A stretch of DNA of 64,000 nt from assembly GCA_014529385.2 (NCBI GenBank), contig CM043970.1, forward strand, positions 60,685,023 to 60,749,022, in the 5' to 3' direction. Below, one piece after another: positions 44,324 to 54,583 of this stretch. This DNA is from Adiantum capillus-veneris. Taxonomy: Eukaryota; Streptophyta; Polypodiopsida; Polypodiales; Pteridaceae. Both the position numbers and the translations under genes were made by a program. Numbering within the stretch: the first letter of the stretch is position 1; every line of letters begins with the position of its first letter. The notes under the pieces were generated by a model. That model did no database searches and was not told where the DNA came from. It saw nothing but the letters and a program-made list of their open reading frames with translations.

Positions 44324-45926
44324 TCATAAAATCTAATATCTAATATCTAACCAACCCAAATGATTTTCTCATATTAAATTGATCACTTAATGTGGGAGAA
44401 TAAACTGGAACAAGGGTTAAGATATAGACATGTGCTTATAGATCTATCTCAACATGGGGCAAATGGTAAAGGGGCCCAAATGAGAGATGCTCTATCAAAG
44501 AGCAAGGCTAACAAATGGAGCATAAGACCTTAGGGTTAGCTTCATTGAAGACCTCCAATAATGTGTGTAAAAGTCCTTTGACCTTAGGTAAGCTAGGGCT
44601 GACCTTGAGGCGCGGGAACCCGACCCAGCTTGAGGTGCTTGTCTTGCTTGTCATGCTTGATGACTAAGGTGCTTGAGGTGCTTGATGATTGAGGTGCTTA
44701 ATTATTGAGATGCTTGAGGTGCTTGACATGCTTGAGATGCTAGGGTTGCACTTGAGGTGAGAACCCAGCCCAAGCTTAAAGTGCTTATGAGCCAAGCTTG
44801 TGGTGGGAATTGGGCCTATGTATGAGGGACTTGAGGTGTCAAAAAGTCAAATATTCAATCCCTACAAGGAGGGGGCGAGCCCTACATGAGGGGGGATGAG
44901 AGAGAACACCCACACACTCACACAAGTCATGCATGGTACAAAGAAAGCAAGAGGGACACTTGTCAAGTTTCCCTCATAGTGTGCCTGAAGCCTATTGGTT
45001 GGCCACCCAAGGGGTCCAATAATAATTTAGGAGATTTAATTAATTGATTTAGCATTTATCTAGTCCTCTCTCTCAAAGGGGAAAGGGGGACACTTGTCTC
45101 AAGGCTACCCTTGCTGCTTGTAATGCCTCCTGTTTGTGATTGGCTAGGCCTGGAGGGGTCCAATGAGCTTCAAGCATGAGCTACAAGGGGGGGGGTCGAC
45201 CCAAGCAAGCTAGGGGGTTTCTTAGGGGGTATACTCACCCACACACACTCACAAACACTCTCATTGTGTGCTATGCAAAGTGCAAGAGCTCCCTCTCCTT
45301 CTCCAAGCAAGTAGCGGTTGAGAGCCTACACCAACACTCTTGGATATGGAGTGCAAATCCAACCAAGAGCCATGCTTCAATGCTTAAGGTTGCCATCTCC
45401 TTCTTCTTCATTACTATGCTAGTATATATGCTAGCAACAAGATTTATGATAAGTGAGGAACTAATTCTTGCTCCTACGAAATGTTTCTTCTTCCTCTTCC
45501 CTACCCTCATTCCCTACTAGCTCTCTCCACCTTCGAAGGTGTTTGAGGTCTTGGGACTGAGGCTTGGGATAGTTAAAGCTTTCTTCAAGTTTAGGTTATG
45601 TTTGTGATGCATGAAGCTTTCCATCTTCATTGCATCACCTAGGTCACAAGGAATACAAAGATTGTATTGTAACAAGTCTCTCTTAATGGGAGAAATCATA
45701 ATACAAATGCCTATTGGAGGGGAGACCGGCTCCACATAAATCCGGTCCTCAACTGTTGTCATGTTCTCTAAATTATCTCTCTTGCAAAAGTATTGTTCGT
45801 GTCAAGTTAACTGATTGCTATGATTATGTTGCTATATTCAATTATGTTCACCCGCTATGCTCACAAAGTCATTTCTCAAAAGTACTCTCATTAATTTCCG
45901 CTACTCTCAAATTAAATAGGCCAATT
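44324..45926 (+). repeat. 3' LTR of the gypsy element
   Basis: 1,603 bp, about 98-99 % identical to the 5' LTR by eye. The purine-rich GATTCAAGAGAGAGGTAA just before 44,322 is the likely polypurine tract. The GAGGTGCTTGA minisatellite is at 44,635-44,752. Confidence 0.93.
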
Positions 45927-46274
45927 ATGGATACTTTGTGGTCTTTCAACATATTTATCAATAATGTTTTGGAAGAATATGTTTGTGTCAGATGAGTGTA
46001 GTTTTTGTAAATATGCTTTCCTTTTGAGAACTAATACACGTTGATCAGGAGGGTTAGTACTTATGCATACAAAGTCACGAGTTGTAGTATGGAGTGGTAA
46101 CGATAGCGCTATGTAAGATGCTTGTTGTGCACTAATTTGTTGTGTGTTGAGAATAGTGTTGCCGACCTTACGTAGCTGCTCAATTGTTGTTGCATTGTTG
46201 GCCACACAAATATCAAATTGAGATTTTAGAGTGCGCGTGGAAGCGTCACTGCTTTGAACCTCTTCCTCCATCGC
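45927..46274 (-). pseudogene. Rep-to-helicase linker of the Helitron Rep-Hel protein
   Basis: Reverse frame reads SDASTRTLKSQFDICVANNA, TIEQLRKVGNTILNTQQISA, QQASYIALSLPLHTTTRDFV, CISTNPPDQRVLVLKRKAYL and NIIDKYVERPQSIHN. These match the canonical Helitron segment between Rep and helicase (the Ile-Ser-Ala-Gln-Glu-Ala, Leu-Pro-Leu and Thr-Asn-Pro-Pro motifs and Asp-Arg/Lys-Tyr-X-X-Arg-Pro). The gypsy LTR interrupts it at its downstream end and a GC-rich foreign segment at its upstream end. Confidence 0.88.
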
Positions 46275-46508
46275 TATGGCCACAGCGTCGACGAGCTTAT
46301 CTGGTCCTGCATTGGCCCCAACCCTGTTGCCGCCTTCGCCGATTTGACGTCAGAGAGTTATGGCATCTTTCCTAACATCAGCCTTCAATTCCTTCTCCTG
46401 CTTGACTCTATTTTCCTGCTTCCCTCATCGTCTACGCCTATGTCAACAATGCCCTGATCTTCGACATGAGCGCCGCGCAAGATCCCAGAACGGCCGTCGC
46501 CATGCGGC
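46275..46508. other. GC-rich insertion replacing the Rep tyrosine region
   Basis: Base composition changes sharply and the Rep reading frame is lost between DIQFVLN (46,509 side) and the linker (46,274 side). Forward-strand frames read, for example, VDELIWSCIGPNPVAAFADL, or start MATASTSLSGPALAP, but I recognise no protein. About 100 residues of Rep, including the expected catalytic Tyr-X3-Tyr segment, are missing. A captured gene fragment or an imprecise repair filler would both fit. Confidence 0.6.
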
Positions 46509-47369
46509 GTTCAAGACGAATTGAATATCAGTGTTTGCGTCCCATAGTGTTGCAATTGTGGGGTTGAAATTGTTTGTATAAATTTCCTTCATGTTTCGTT
46601 TCAAGAAGATTGTTGTTGTGGATAGTGAGTTTGTTATTGCCAAAGTATATTCTTCGAATGTCAAATGCAGGCTTTGTAGCCATTCCTCCAAGGAAATGCT
46701 AGTTTCAGTGGGAAGTGTATCGAGGCTATTCTAAATGCATTTAAAAGTTTTCTTGCTTCTCATCTGGTTGTCGTAGTCATTGCTAGTCAGTCTGAGAATG
46801 ATTGTGAATGGCATGGGGAACCTTGGGAAGGCAAAGCGACAGGATTTGCCTTTCTTGAGGCAAGTTTTTCTATGATGATGCATTTGTATTTCACAAAGGT
46901 CTGATGGAAGCTTGGAGCCATCTGTACTTATGTACCTGTCTACAAATGCCACAATAGCATCGTCTGTGTCATGTTCAAATATAGGAGCTTGTTTAACCCA
47001 TAAAAGACCATGATCATGCTGGCTGCCACGGCTTTGGAACTCTGTCACGAAGAAATAATCAAGAATTTTTCCGCATAATTTGCTATCATTAAGTAGTATT
47101 ATTTTCATGGCTGTGAAGCGGTTAAGGTAGAAGCGATGTGTTGTTATTGGATCTGCTCGCACCAAACGTCTACGGAAGGAGCTATCGCTTTCATCGCTAT
47201 CTTGTTTAAGTGGCACTATTTGTTCCAAGGCATCAATAAGTTTTTTCCAACGTTTTTCAACTGAAGAAAATGTCACAAAGAAAGTTGGTGGCCCTAGTTG
47301 TTGAATCATGCCAAAAACCTTTTTTTTTAAATTTTTCTTTGTAATCTGGCGAGGTACAAAGAGCTTCAA
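46509..47369 (-). pseudogene. Helitron Rep (HUH endonuclease) domain
   Basis: GPPTFFVTFSSVEKRWKKLI opens the Helitron_like_N core, RLVRADPITTHRFYLNRF follows, and the HUH metal-binding motif is FVTEFQSRGSQHDHGLLWV (47,005-47,050; His-Asp-His). The motif CEIQMHHHRKTCLKKGKSCR, FAFPRFPMPFTI continues normally, then a break near 46,735, then DANTDIQFVLN. Rep nicks and joins single strands to start rolling-circle transposition in the nucleus. Here the downstream tyrosine part is lost at 46,508. Confidence 0.93.
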
Positions 47370-49170
47370 ATTCTCTGTGTCCTAGTTGTGGCGAGACTAC
47401 TTTTTCTACGTTTGTGTCCTGACAAACATGTCCAGTAGACAAGGTTCCTCCCTCAAGTTTTGCTTTGCATAGGCGTATCCAAATGGAGGATAGTATTTTT
47501 TGCGTCATGATTTTCACTGGTTTGAAAAATAAGTTTTCGATGTTGAGGGCAAAATGTCTATCTTTGTGCATGAACTCCCATTTGGCTACTGTTTGGTAAT
47601 TTTTAGATACGTGTTGGTGGTATTTTCTAAGCTCTCCAAAGAAGATCGTAGGAAAACTAAGCTCCTCACAGAACACATCAACAAATAAACCAAGTGGATT
47701 GTTCCCCTCTGATGGTGCGACATATATATTTTTGTTGTTGTAATCAACAACTTGCTCAACGGTAGTGATGCTGTGCAGGAGCACATCATTGTCAATAGCT
47801 TCCTCATTCTCCATCTCATATGTGTTTGTGTCTAGGGGAAATGATGAGTGTGAGATTTCTTGAAAGTGTGCAAGCCATTTATCATTTATGGTTATGTTTT
47901 CCTTCTTATACAAAGAGGTATCAAGAAGAGCGTGTGTGGCCTTTAGTGTCAGCAATGGTCTAACAAGGCCAAATAAGTAGCAATGTGTGTACTCGAGCTT
48001 GCGTTTGAGTCCTATCAAGACTGAAGCCTCATCTTGGATAAATCGAGGAAGAACTTGTTATGTTTTTTTAATATTTGCAAGGACATTGACGACACTCCCT
48101 CGCAAACCATATTGGCCATCATAAGTTAGTTCTTGAATCTTTGCGAACGGTATGCGAATGGAGACTAGGCGTGCTTCGACATTGTTAAGTTTGCAAGACT
48201 GGTAGGAGAGGGTTGTTAAAGCCCAATGTATGCAAGCTCTCAAACGGCAGCATAGATCTGTATGATTTGTGTTTGCATGCACGACAACAGAATAGAGAGG
48301 AACATGTTTTTTGTTTTCCACCTCCAGCATGTAAGCACAGTGGAGGAGTGAAATGCGTGACTTGCGAGCGAAAAACAAGCGGCCACACCTTTCGCATGGA
48401 TATGTAGGTGTGTCATTAAGCCTCTTTAGGAATTTTTTTACAATCTTGTTTTTTTGTTGTGGATGAATGGAAGGATGTTGCTGCAATGAGGCAGTCTTTG
48501 TGAGCTTTATATGCCTTAGTCGCTTCAATTTTGTTGTAATTGCAGAGTGTGTATGGACACAAAGTGGTTGCTTTTCAATAAATAGATTTGCGATTTGAGT
48601 AGCTGGTTTATGCATGTTCTCTCTCCACAAGTGGGTTAATAAATCACACTCTTCAATTGTCCAATGGACAAGTTTACGACGTGATTGTGAAGTCGTGAAA
48701 GCATAATAGATGAAGCCGATAATAGATCCATCTATAATTAGAAGTCCTTTTTTGAACTGTTCAATTGATTTTCCAACTACTTGTTTTTTGTCGTGTCCAC
48801 TTGTAGCATTGTGATGGATTACGGTAAGTGTTTTTTTGAATTTGTGAGTGAAAATATTGATGACTTCCATTGTGAGACTCATCGATGTTTTACAAGTATC
48901 GTATAGAGCATGCAATTGTGTAGCTCTTTCACTGAATGACTCTAGTTGTGATCTAAAGAAGAATGAAGCTGAAGAGTGTGTGATAGAATTTCTTAAGTGG
49001 TTCTCAAACAAGCATTGTTGGATTATAAGTCTAAATGACTCAAAGCTTAAGTCTGTTTGCGATACACTATGGAGTGCTAGAAACAATTGTTGATTAAGAG
49101 GATGTGTTTGCATAAATAGCATGTCAATGTCTATCTCTTTTGAAATACTGAAACCAGTAGGATTTTCCAT
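47370..49170 (-). pseudogene. N-terminal region of the Helitron Rep-Hel protein, with SANT-like segment and zinc finger
   Basis: The first in-frame Met past the microsatellite is at 49,170 (MENPTGFSISKEIDIDMLFM). Residues near 48,690-48,540 (HWTIEECDLLTHLWRENMHK, then PATQIANLFIEKQPLCVHTH, ITTKLKRLR) look like a Myb/SANT helix bundle. CERCGRLFFARKSRISLLHC (about 48,400-48,350) is a zinc finger. GSVVNVLANIKKT, stop, QVLPRFIQDE and IGLKRKLEYTHCYLFGLVRP match the conserved Helitron N-terminal motifs. The frame is open over 1.1 kb, broken by one stop (48,058) and a frameshift near 47,370. The SANT-like call is an inference. Confidence 0.8.
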
Positions 49171-49240
49171 TATAGAGAGACGAAGAGAGTAGTGTTTTCT
49201 GTTTTGCATATAATTAATAGGTAGAGAGAGGAATTGAGGA

Positions 49241-49268
49241 GTAGACACGCACACACACACACACACAC

Positions 49269-49312
<44 letters not shown>

Positions 49313-49334
49313 TGTGTTGCTTTACAAGCAATGG

Positions 49335-49386
<52 letters not shown>

Positions 49387-49392
49387 GAAGAA

Positions 49393-49460
<68 letters not shown>
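49241..49460. repeat. Compound CA/GA/GT microsatellite cluster
   Basis: CA 49,248-49,268, GA 49,271-49,308, CA 49,334-49,350, GA 49,350-49,385, GT 49,393-49,417, GA 49,418-49,459. It lies just upstream (reverse strand) of the Rep-Hel start, in what would be its promoter or leader. Confidence 0.97.
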
Positions 49461-49462
<2 letters not shown>

Positions 49463-49752
49463 TTTTGTGTATCTATGTGTGCCTATTTGTATTTGATTTT
49501 AGATCGATAGAGAGAGAGACAGAGAGAGACAGAGAGAGAAGAGAAATACAGAAATGTTTGAGTTCTCAATTCGCGGAAGAAGCAAACAATACTTACAAGC
49601 ATAACCACAATACTTAGAACCACAACCAAAAGTGTGCAAAAGCACGTTACAAAGAAGTAGAGGATGGAAGCATTGGTTTTGTTTGAGGATATAGTTAGAA
49701 CAAGCAAGCAAAGTAAAGGGTAGCTAGTAATGAAAGGCAAACATTCACGAGA
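49461..49752. other. Interval between the RPA-like gene and the Rep-Hel gene
   Basis: Short GA/GACA runs, no gene. Both genes are reverse-strand, so this holds the end of the RPA-like gene and the start region of Rep-Hel. Confidence 0.6.
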
Positions 49753-50131
49753 CTAAGATTCAGTTGGATACGCCACCACGTGGCCACTCGCGTTGATTTT
49801 GAAACGGCCAAACCGTGAGGTTGTTGCCAAGGTATCTCTTGCCTCGGAAACGGACTCAACGTAAATTTGGTTGAAGGTTCTATCCAATGCAAGCACTAAA
49901 TCGGCTGCTGCACCAATAACTTGCACATCAAGAAGCTTTTTGTCTTTTGTTGCAATACGTGCTTCTAGCTTCGGTGTTGTGATTATTGTGGTGTTGTTAT
50001 TGCAAGATCCACAATAAGGTGCCTGCCTAAGTTTATACACTTTTGTGGATTTACAATTCGAACAATGCTTTTCCAGCAGCACACTATTGAAGTTGACAAA
50101 TCGGAGGGTGCCAACAACCTGGACAAGGCAA
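49753..50131 (-). CDS. RPA70-like protein, last exon (C-terminal zinc-finger OB domain)
   Basis: An acceptor (ATTATAG) at 50,132 opens VQVVGTLRFVNFNSVLLEKH, then the zinc finger CSNCKSTKVYKLRQAPYCGSC-type pattern (C-X2-C-X13-C-X2-C; Cys near 50,045 and 49,990), ATKDKKLLDVQVIGAAADLV and FGRFKINASGHVVAYPTES with a stop at 49,753. This is the C-terminal OB-fold of RPA1, which binds single-stranded DNA and contacts other subunits. The frame is intact. Confidence 0.85.
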
Positions 50132-50187
50132 CTATAATGAGAGAAGTCACTTCTAATATATCACTATATGCTATATGAGTGCACCTC

Positions 50188-50415
50188 ACGATTGTAGCCC
50201 AAATTTTTGGTTTGAGCCTGAAAGACGGCGGCAAGCTCCTCTCTGAGGCGTGCACTACGAACAGGCACTAGAATTGTAACATCCAATATTGACAAGGTAT
50301 TGGCCTTGGCAAGGAATGCACCGATGTTTCTTGCGACGCACATTACAGGGCCATCAACAACCATTTCTTGAAGCAATTGTTGGCAATCATCTTTGCGAGA
50401 GTTCACAAAACTCAG
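50188..50415 (-). CDS. RPA70-like protein, middle exon
   Basis: Acceptor TTCTTGTAG at 50,416 and donor GTGCAC at 50,187. The exon reads FVNSRKDDCQQLLQEMVVDG, PVMCVARNIGAFLAKANTLS, ILDVTILVPVRSARLREELA and ends near NLGYNRE. It continues in frame from the upstream exon. The 117-bp intron (50,531-50,416) has GTAAGA/TTGTAG borders. Confidence 0.78.
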
Positions 50416-50531
50416 CTACAAGAAAAGATTAAATATGAAAACAAAATAAAAAGAGCACCAATATATCATGGAAGATTTCAAATGTATAATAAAAGAGCAG
50501 AAAACAATAAGCAAGATAGGTCAATTCTTAC

Positions 50532-51655
50532 AAATGCCCTATCTGATGGGAGAGGACCATCTGCAATCAGAAGGTCACCAATAGACCCACCAAATCTTGA
50601 CTGCGAGTTGTGCTTTTGTAAAATAACAAAAGCAAGTGTGCTCAATTGAGAACGTCCACTCGAAGATTGTTGTGCACCTATCTCATCAAGAAATGCACGT
50701 ATCTTGCAATCAGGGGTGAATGTAAGAGACATCGGGAAAGGTTTCGTTGTGCTTACAGTAGTAGTAGCATTGATGTACAAGGAATACAGTGCTGACCCCC
50801 CATCTGCCCTATTTTTGCGTCTGACAACTGGGCTGTCAATGTGAACAAAGTCACCGAAGTGGAGCTTGTCGACACAGAGCTCTATGTATGGATCATTGAT
50901 CACCATCGTAATAGTGTCGGTGCATTCTTCATCAACCAAGTCGAGCTTCAAGTAACGATTGTATTTCAGTTGGTCAAGAACAACTTTGTAGGTTCCATAT
51001 AGATTCAATATCTGGCCCTCAATACAGAATCGTGGGCTTGAGTCAGAGATATCAGTGATCAAGAATTGTGGGAGAAGACTTTGAGGAAATGGAACAATGC
51101 TAAGATCAATAGGCTTCTTATCTAGTTGAGATGATTCACCCAATCCATACAAGCCAAAAGGTTGAACCAAAGGCTTAATTTCAATCGGGCTCGGATCGTT
51201 GGCATTGTTAAGAGGTACGTCCTCAATAGGGTTTGGGACAATTGTTGCTTGGAGTGGCAAGGGAGGCTCAATAGACAAAGGCTCATTATCAAGAGGTGTT
51301 GGCTTGTTTAGCGCATGGGATGGAACAACTGTTTCAACATATGGTTCCTTCTTGATATTAATGTGCTCCACCACGGGTTGTTTGTCTACATAATCCAAAA
51401 GATAGCAACAAAAACAAACAACTCTATGAGTTGATGAAATCGCTCTCAGAAAGACATGCTTTTCCAATAATGTATGCTCACATGCAGAGTTCATCGAGTC
51501 GTTCAAATGAAACAATGCGCGTGCAGTAGGCTTGTGAGGCCTATGAAGGTCATGCTTCGATCTTTTGTGAGGCACTGCTGATGTGCAAGCAGTTGGGGGC
51601 GCATCGGAACGTTTACCGCTTGAGATAGGAGTACCTTCTGCCAACCTTCGAAGCT
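50532..51655 (-). CDS. RPA70-like single-strand DNA-binding protein, large exon
   Basis: Acceptor TTCTACAG at 51,656. The frame runs open for 1.1 kb: a Lys/Arg-rich start (SGKRSDAPPTACTSAVPHKR), a long Pro-rich linker (NEPLSIEPPLPLQATIVPNP), then an OB-fold region with ICIEGQILNLYGTYKVV-like text (FCIEGQILNLYGTYKVVLDQ), LKLDLVDEECTDTITMVIND, LHFGDFVHIDSPVVRRKNRA and a donor at DRAF|GTAAGA. RPA-like genes accompany plant Helitrons, and this one lies upstream of Rep-Hel on the same strand. No stop or frameshift is seen. An upstream exon is expected but not found. A host RPA1 paralogue is an alternative. Confidence 0.8.
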
Positions 51656-51903
51656 CTGTAGAAAATTAATTATGAGCACCTAACGCCTTCCATATATAAT
51701 GAAAAGTTTAATAATGATAGGTAGAAACACAAGAAGTCATTTGTCACATGAACTGTTCGAGGTGACAACCTTGCCGTATAACTACTCCTTGTATATCAAA
51801 GCACCTAGAAGACAAAGAGGCGCTTTCAATTATAGAAAGGTGGTAATCATATGAGAGTGGCAAATGTTGTTGTGATACAAGTGTATGTATGTCTATGTGT
51901 GTT

Positions 51904-51907
<4 letters not shown>

Positions 51908-51951
<44 letters not shown>
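51908..51951. repeat. (GA)n microsatellite
   Basis: Perfect GA tract. Confidence 0.97.
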
Positions 51952-51954
<3 letters not shown>

Positions 51955-52094
51955 ATGATTATGCGGCGAGAATGATGAGATATTAAGCACCGTAGATGAC
52001 ATGCTACAAAAGAAAATAATAATTCTTATCCTCATATATTACATAGGTAGCTTAGTTATGATGAAAGGAAGTTCGACACAAAATATGATGACCA

Positions 52095-52760
52095 CAAATC
52101 CATAGATGGCCTATTGAAAAAAGAGCATGTTGACCAAGAATGATTACTCAAGAGTGGCCTACCAATTGGCTTCTTAAAAGCTAGCAAACTTAAGAAACGC
52201 TTGTATGCACCATAGATGTCCTATTGAAAGAGAGCATGTTGACCAAGTATGATTACTCAAGAGTGGTCTACCAATTGGTTTCTTAAAAGCTAGCAAACTT
52301 AAGAAACGCTTGTATGTATTCGCAAATATGGAGAAGAGGGCATGGACCTAGAACATTGATCTTTGAACTACATATTAGAAGGATTGTAGTCGTGCAAGCC
52401 TATGTTCATGGAGAGAAGCCACAATGTGGGGACGCGAAAAAAATCTTAGGTGTGTCGCACAACACATGCATATGAAATGATCAAGCCATTTCGACCTTGA
52501 ACCATATAGTAGAAGGATTGTAGCCGTGTAAGCCTATGTTCATGGAGAGAAGGCACAATGCAGAGATGCAAAAGAAAGCCTAGGTGTGTCGCACAATGCA
52601 CATGCATATGAAATGGTCAATCCATTTCGACTCTGTTTGGTCGATCTGAGTCGAGAATTACATAGTAGAAGGATTGTAGCCGTGCAAACCTATGTTCATG
52701 GAGAGAAGGCACAATGTGGGAATGCGAATGAAAGCCTAGTTGTGTATGCTCATCGCTTAA
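52095..52760. repeat. Two minisatellite families: about 114 bp x2 and about 130-155 bp x3
   Basis: CATAGATG(G/T)CCTATTGAAA...AAGAAACGCTTGTATG occurs at about 52,098 and 52,212. AGTAGAAGGATTGTAG(T/C)CGTG with GTTCATGGAGAGAAG(C/G)CACAATG occurs at about 52,375, 52,508 and 52,665, with the interval lengthening by insertion. They lie 0.45 kb upstream of the RPA-like gene. Confidence 0.9.
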
Positions 52761-53310
52761 ACATGTCGAGGGTTATGAAAGCTAGATTTTAAAAAACCAA
52801 GAACGACTTGGTGGAACGCGAGCAAAAAGCCAAGACTACACAAGCACTCAATAACAAGACAAGACGACAAGAAGAGAATCCGCACAACAACCATCACATT
52901 TCCATAAAAATAATCAAATTAAGCATGAGTAGACAATAATATCGAACAATCTCGCAATGAGTAACACATTCGTAATGCCAATCAACAATAGATTCGATGA
53001 TACAAATTCTTAAAGAGTTTGGCCAAGCAAAAACAGTAAGTAGAACAAGACAAAAATCTTCAATAGGTCTCATCGCCTTCAAAATCCATGCTGTCAGCAC
53101 CATCAAAATCTCCACTGCTTACGTACCATTCTCGGCCTTCAGGAGCAAAAGAACTCCCACTGTTTTGTTTGGAAGCCATTGCCAAGCAAAGAAATTTTAG
53201 CACAAAGTATTTTCACACAGTTCTTCAGATACACAAAGGCACAACAATGCCTGCTTTTATAGAATTTCACAAGAGGTCTTCAAAAGTGACATTCAATTCA
53301 ACTTTAACAA
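52761..53310. other. Region without a recognised gene
   Basis: AT-rich, small frames only. It might contain the 5' end of the Helitron-class element on the reverse strand, but no terminus is defined. Confidence 0.4.
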
Positions 53311-53314
53311 AGGC

Positions 53315-53535
53315 ATTTGTTTATTGTAGGCTGAAAGAGCACATTTGCCATGGCACATTTGTTTATTGTAGGCTGAAAAAGCATGCTTTTCAAATTTCCT
53401 CTTGGCAAATTGAAGCAAAGGAATTTCCTCTTGGCAAAGTCAAGGAAAGGAATAGGCTGAAAGAGCACGCTTTTCAAATTTCCTCTTGGCAAATTGAAGC
53501 AAAGGAATTTCCTCTTGGCAAAGTCAAAGTCATGG
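53315..53535. repeat. 81-bp and shorter tandem repeats
   Basis: ATTTGTTTATTGTAGGCTGA occurs at 53,317 and 53,360. A unit GGCTGAAA(A/G)AGCA(T/C)GCTTTTC...GGCAAAGTCAA repeats with period 81 (53,374 and 53,455), each unit itself containing TTTCCTCTTGGCAAA twice. Confidence 0.92.
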
Positions 53536-54170
53536 CATCGTGGAAAAGAAAGGTCATGGCATTTAATGCCTTGTAAGGCTATGCATCCTCTCCATCACTG
53601 ATAGGATTGGACAACCACCTTGTATTTTCTATGGACAATTATATCACATTCATGGCATTCCTAAAGGCATGGCAAATTTTTGATTTGTCATTCCAAGCAC
53701 TTTATGTCACCTATACTTCCATTTAGAATGACATTGTAAGAGTTGCATCCCATTGGGCGCATGCAGTGCATAGGAGGTAGATCACTATGCGCTGCAAGCC
53801 CCCGACCTGTGGGACGGCTCTTACATGCTCTCTCATGAAAGAATCTCAATGAAAGAATGCGAGGACCTACCACTTTTTGTCAAAAATAGCACAAGTCTCT
53901 CCATGCACTATACAGTGAAGCAATTTTTTTAAATTTTGGCATGGACAGACAGAGAGAAAGCAGGAGTAGCATGGACAAAAAGAAAAAGATTGAGAGGGCT
54001 TGCGCACGTGTGTGGGGGGGGGGACGCCCTCCCTTTTCCCTCAAGGCATCCCCTATGATTCTATGTTTTTTTTGAATAAAATTAAGCTGTAAGACATATT
54101 CAAATGTATACGTGGGCATTGGTCCAATTGTCTTGGCCCCTGGAAAAATTAAACCTTAACTCTCATAAGC

Positions 54171-54179
54171 TAATTATTA
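54171..54179. repeat. Left 9-bp target-site duplication of the miniature transposon
   Basis: TAATTATTA, matching TAATCATTA at 54,584-54,592 (8 of 9). Confidence 0.8.
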
Positions 54180-54583
54180 GGGAAAATAACCAAAATACCC
54201 CTCTAATTTGTGGAAATTCCCAAAATACCCCTGGTCGTGAGATTAAATTTCTCCAAAGATGAAAACATTTCTAGCTTTTTATAAGAAGACTTATTGTGTA
54301 TCAATACAAGATGCTGAAACTAGAATTTGACTTCGTTCCGTAGGCTTTGGAGATGAAATGCTTCATTATTTTTAGATATAATTGTCTTTTTTTGCAAGGT
54401 AATTTGTGAAAAATTACATGTTAAGCACTAACAAACGGATGTCAATTGTCAAAAAGGAATAAAGATTAGAAAATTTTGAACTATTCAACCAAAATAGAAA
54501 CAAGGGTATTTTGGGAATTTTTGAAATTTGAGGGGTATTTTGGGAATTTCCACAAATTAGCGAGGTATTTTGGTAATTTTCCC
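54180..54583. mobile_element. MULE-type miniature inverted-repeat transposon (404 bp)
   Basis: The termini GGGAAAATAACCAAAATACC and its complement GGTATTTTGGTAATTTTCCC form inverted repeats of 50-80 bp built of CCAAAATACCCCT units. The right arm has one extra ATTTTGGGAATTTTTGAAAT unit. A 9-bp target duplication flanks it, the length produced by Mutator-like transposases. There is no coding capacity, so it would depend on a transposase elsewhere. Confidence 0.85.

Larger units (their letters stand above)
37537..45926 (+). mobile_element. Chromodomain Ty3/gypsy retrotransposon inserted in the Helitron Rep-Hel gene (8.4 kb)
   Basis: Two LTRs of 1.60 kb flank gag, protease, RT, RNase H, integrase and a chromodomain-like C-terminus, in gypsy order and on the opposite strand to the host gene. 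On the two sides, the reverse strand is the same Rep-Hel protein (KYVERPQSIHN | TYKPLCKAKIIRF). The exact ends are uncertain: terminal bases differ between the copies (TG at 37,535 against TC at 44,322), and the 8 bp CCATTACA preceding the primer site are absent from the 3' copy. I could not define a clean target duplication. An RT/RNase H deletion and several stops make it non-autonomous. Confidence 0.93.
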
